From CAYLJJ01 sp964384025 (GTDB taxonomy: Bacteria; Myxococcota_A; Bradymonadia; UBA7976; UBA1532), in assembly GCA_964384025.1 (NCBI GenBank), contig CAYLJJ010000042.1:1-51399 (forward strand): a stretch of DNA of 51,399 nucleotides, written 5' to 3'. Both the position numbers and the translations under genes were made by a program. The notes under the pieces are model-generated. The model searched no databases and had not been told where the DNA came from. It saw only the letters and a list, made by a program, of their open reading frames with translations. Positions 49,419 to 51,399 of the stretch are shown here, one piece after another. Each line of letters starts with the position of its first letter. Position 1 is the first letter of the stretch.

Positions 49419-51221
49419 CTACTCGGACTTACAGCTACCGACGGCGCCATCCGCAGCGTCATAGGTGCCGGTCCAGACGTCCATCACCGAGTGGCTGCAG
49501 CCGAACTTCACATGGCCCTTGCCATAGCCGCAGATGGCGATGATCTGGGCACAGGAGCAGCCTGCGGTGTCGCTCATCGTATAGGCGCGACCAGTTGGGT
49601 TCTTGCCAGAAGTGTCGAAGGTACCATTGCCATCAATGTCAGCCCAGCGGTTCTTGCCAAGACCCTTGAAACCTGAGTTGGTCTTCAGATCGGTGGCGAC
49701 TGTGAAATGGCAGAGGTCACCGTTGAAGTCATCAACGCCATCGCCATCACCATCCGCGTCGCAGCTATCGCCCACGCCATCCCCATCAAAGTCGTCCTGA
49801 TCGTGATTTGCTACGACCGGGCAGTTATCGTCGAGGTCCTCGACGCCGTCGGCGTCATCGTCATCGTCACAGGCGTCGCCTGCGCCGTCATTGTCCAGAT
49901 CCTCTTGGCCTGGGTTGTAGTCGAGGCTGCAGTTATCGACGCCATTGAGCACACCATCGGCGTCGCAGTCGGCTCCGTCATCGTCAGCGTCGGTCAGCCC
50001 GTCACAGTCGTTGTCGACTCCATCGGCGCAGATCTCGTTGGCACTATGGTAACGGAGCGGGTCAAAGTCATCGCAGTCGGTGCTGCCCAAGTCGCCATCA
50101 CCGTCGACGTCTGGGTCACAGGCGTCGCCTAGGTCATCACCGTCCAGATTGGCCTGTGAGGGGTTGGGGATGTCGACGCAGTTGTCATCGTCATCCTCAA
50201 CACCATCGCCATCGCTGTCCGTGATCTCGGGAGCGCAGTCATCCGCGCCGTCGTCGTCAGCGTCGCGGCAGGTATTGGGGTCGGTGTCGTCGGAGTCCGC
50301 CGAGTTGGCCACATAGCCGTCTGGGGCTGAGCCATCATCCTGCGCACACGCCTCAAGCTCGTTTCCAGAGTCACCAAAGCCATCGCCATCGTTGTCTGCG
50401 TACCAAACCTGGGCCTCGCTCAGGTTAAAGAAGGTCAGGTTGGGGGAGGTGTAGGCATTGGTGAGGAGCCAGTGGTTGCCATTTGAAGGATCAACGACAT
50501 ACACCCCGTTGCCTGAGCCACCATTACCACCAATGTAGAAGAGGTTGCTCTCATCATCATACGCGAAGGCGCCAGCGCCCCAGTTGATATTGTGGAGCAA
50601 CTGTGCCTTGCCGGTGCTACGATCGAACCGCAAGATACCCTCATTGATATCGCTGGAGGTGTTCGTGTTCAGCATATAGAGCTGATCTTCGTTGAGGCTG
50701 TAGGCCATGCCACCGTGGTGGGTGTCATACCCCGCAGTGTAGGGGGCAAAGGTCCTGGTCCCATCAGCCGGGTTGATCCGCACCAGTCGGTTGGTGCTGC
50801 GCTGCACACACCACAGGTAGTTGTCGGCGTCTAGGGCCAGGCCCGAGCAGCCACCGTTATCCCCCACATAGGCGATCTTGGAGTGCCTCTTGGTCACCAG
50901 ATTGAGGGCCCAGATGTCTCGGCTGCTGGTCAAGGCGTACATGGTGGTCGAGTCACCGCCACCCGCGAGGCCATTGGGGGTACCGAGGCTAAACCCGCTG
51001 GCGTGTGGGGTCGAGTTACCCGTGACAGGGTCGATCTTCCAGATTGTGCCGTTTTGATATTGCACCACATAGCGCTCAGATGTGGCGCCCTCATCGATGC
51101 TACCGTCGCCGTTGTTGTCGACGCCATCGCAAACCTCGGCCTCGGCCTGAGCCACCTCGGGCAGGGCGACTACGAGAAAACAGAGCGGCAGAAACATCAA
51201 AGAAATGCGTGGGAAATTCAC
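49419..51221 (-). CDS. Secreted calcium-binding protein: beta-propeller plus thrombospondin type 3 repeats
   Basis: A 600-residue secreted protein with signal peptide (ISLMFLPLCFLVVALPEVAQA). A MopE-like VCDGVDNNGDGSIDEG motif follows. Residues ~50-270 are propeller-like blades (IWKIDPVTGNSTPHASGF, GLALDADNYLWCVQRSTN, GILRFDRSTGKAQLLHNI, VYVVDPSNGNHWLL). Residues ~273-500 are thrombospondin type 3 calcium repeats (DSDGDGVEDDDDNC, NLDGDDLGDACDPDVDGDGD, DLDNDGAGDACDDDDDADG, DFDGDGVGDSCDADGDGDG). A C-terminal Cys-rich domain (GCSCAQIIAICGYG, FGCSHSVMD) ends it. GTG 51221 follows AAGGAAGG. No lipobox or sorting signal was seen. Calcium binding is expected from the repeats; the biological role is unknown. 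The end converges with the transposase remnant. Confidence 0.85.
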   Translation of the reverse strand: MNFPRISLMFLPLCFLVVALPEVAQAEAEVCDGVDNNGDGSIDEGATSERYVVQYQNGTIWKIDPVTGNSTPHASGFSLGTPNGLAGGGDSTTMYALTSSRDIWALNLVTKRHSKIAYVGDNGGCSGLALDADNYLWCVQRSTNRLVRINPADGTRTFAPYTAGYDTHHGGMAYSLNEDQLYMLNTNTSSDINEGILRFDRSTGKAQLLHNINWGAGAFAYDDESNLFYIGGNGGSGNGVYVVDPSNGNHWLLTNAYTSPNLTFFNLSEAQVWYADNDGDGFGDSGNELEACAQDDGSAPDGYVANSADSDDTDPNTCRDADDDGADDCAPEITDSDGDGVEDDDDNCVDIPNPSQANLDGDDLGDACDPDVDGDGDLGSTDCDDFDPLRYHSANEICADGVDNDCDGLTDADDDGADCDADGVLNGVDNCSLDYNPGQEDLDNDGAGDACDDDDDADGVEDLDDNCPVVANHDQDDFDGDGVGDSCDADGDGDGVDDFNGDLCHFTVATDLKTNSGFKGLGKNRWADIDGNGTFDTSGKNPTGRAYTMSDTAGCSCAQIIAICGYGKGHVKFGCSHSVMDVWTGTYDAADGAVGSCKSE

Positions 51222-51269
51222 TGCTATCCTTCCTTAATTGAGCCTTTGGCAAGGGATTGAGATGGGGAT

Positions 51270-51299
51270 TCTCTACCAGTTCAGTCGGTGATGTTTCAA
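51270..51299 (-). promoter_or_regulatory. Possible promoter of the thrombospondin-repeat protein
   Basis: On the minus strand TTGAAA (51294-51299) and TAGAGA (51270-51275) are separated by 18 bases and lie about 50 bases before GTG 51221. The -10 match is partial. The repeats at 51309-51346 are just upstream, where an activator would sit. Confidence 0.3.
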
Positions 51300-51308
51300 C
51301 CGTTTTGG

Positions 51309-51346
51309 TAGATATCTTAGAAAATTTCGATAGATATCTCAGAAAA
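51309..51346. repeat. Paired 16-bp repeats with AGATATCT palindromes upstream of the thrombospondin-repeat gene
   Basis: TAGATATCTTAGAAAA (51309-51324) and TAGATATCTCAGAAAA (51331-51346) differ at one base and are 22 bases apart, about two helical turns. Each holds the palindrome AGATATCT. The position just before the proposed -35 suggests a transcription factor site. This is a sequence observation; the factor is unknown. Confidence 0.6.
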
Positions 51347-51399
51347 GGCTAAGAGCGTGTTGTGAACTTTATGACATGGAGATCCAACGTCCAAACATG

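Overview
The window looks like a chromosomal stretch from a Gram-negative, predatory/myxobacteria-like deltaproteobacterium (Myxococcota or Bradymonadota style). The reasons are: lipid A genes; several very large lipoproteins with acidic Asp/Leu-rich spacers and hundreds of cysteines; MopE-type and thrombospondin-3-type calcium motifs; a PilZ-DnaJ fusion; and GAF/PAS/GGDEF and receiver-PilZ c-di-GMP proteins. This placement is inferred from gene content, not from a marker gene. Genes are dense, often joined by 4-nt ATGA overlaps, and lie on both strands. No rRNA, tRNA or CRISPR was found.

Layout. 0.25-1.5 kb: nucleoside salvage (purine nucleoside phosphorylase, cytidine deaminase). 1.4-3.8 kb (minus): an MsbA-like ABC exporter overlapping a DUF374 acyltransferase. 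3.8-6.2 kb: PilZ-DnaJ fusion, alpha/beta hydrolase, low-molecular-weight tyrosine phosphatase. 6.2-10.7 kb: a GAF protein divergent from lpxK, an LpxL-type acyltransferase and a TonB-dependent receptor. 10.7-12.8 kb (minus): membrane sulfatase-fold protein with a calcium motif. 13.5-17.3 kb: a molybdopterin oxidoreductase and a glutamate-cysteine-ligase-family enzyme, both with a less GC-rich look. 17.4-19.4 kb (minus): a GAF-PAS-GAF-GGDEF diguanylate cyclase.

19.6-32.4 kb is the most unusual region. It holds a 1594-residue Cys-rich lipoprotein (minus), a FemAB/GNAT-like acyltransferase (plus), a 1291-residue lipoprotein built of about 15 twin-CX3C units (plus), a smaller lipoprotein with seven C-x8-C repeats (plus), and a membrane-anchored P-loop ATPase (minus). 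I suggest a cell-surface system here, but its function is unknown.

32.5-40.8 kb: enolase, receiver-PilZ regulator, an orphan DUF4157 (eCIS-core-like) HELTH protein with an MDR dehydrogenase, peptide deformylase, PHP phosphoesterase plus a divergent FolE-like protein, and a Wzx-type flippase. 40.8-44.4 kb (minus): a 1223-residue beta-propeller lipoprotein translationally coupled to the flippase. 45-51.4 kb: an AT-rich hemerythrin-like gene, two secreted/lipoprotein genes, a Tat-exported superoxide-reductase-like protein, a truncated IS1595-type transposase with a duplicated 20-bp sequence, and a secreted thrombospondin-3 propeller protein.

Two genes (the LpxL-type acyltransferase at 8075 and the Wzx flippase at 40770) have conserved N-termini in reading frames that contain no ATG, GTG or TTG. 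In both, a CTG sits exactly in a CTGA overlap with the upstream stop codon, which suggests CTG initiation by translational coupling. A TTGA overlap starts the TonB receptor. Oxygen and oxidative-stress themes recur (hemerythrin, superoxide reductase, glutamate-cysteine ligase), but these genes do not form one operon.
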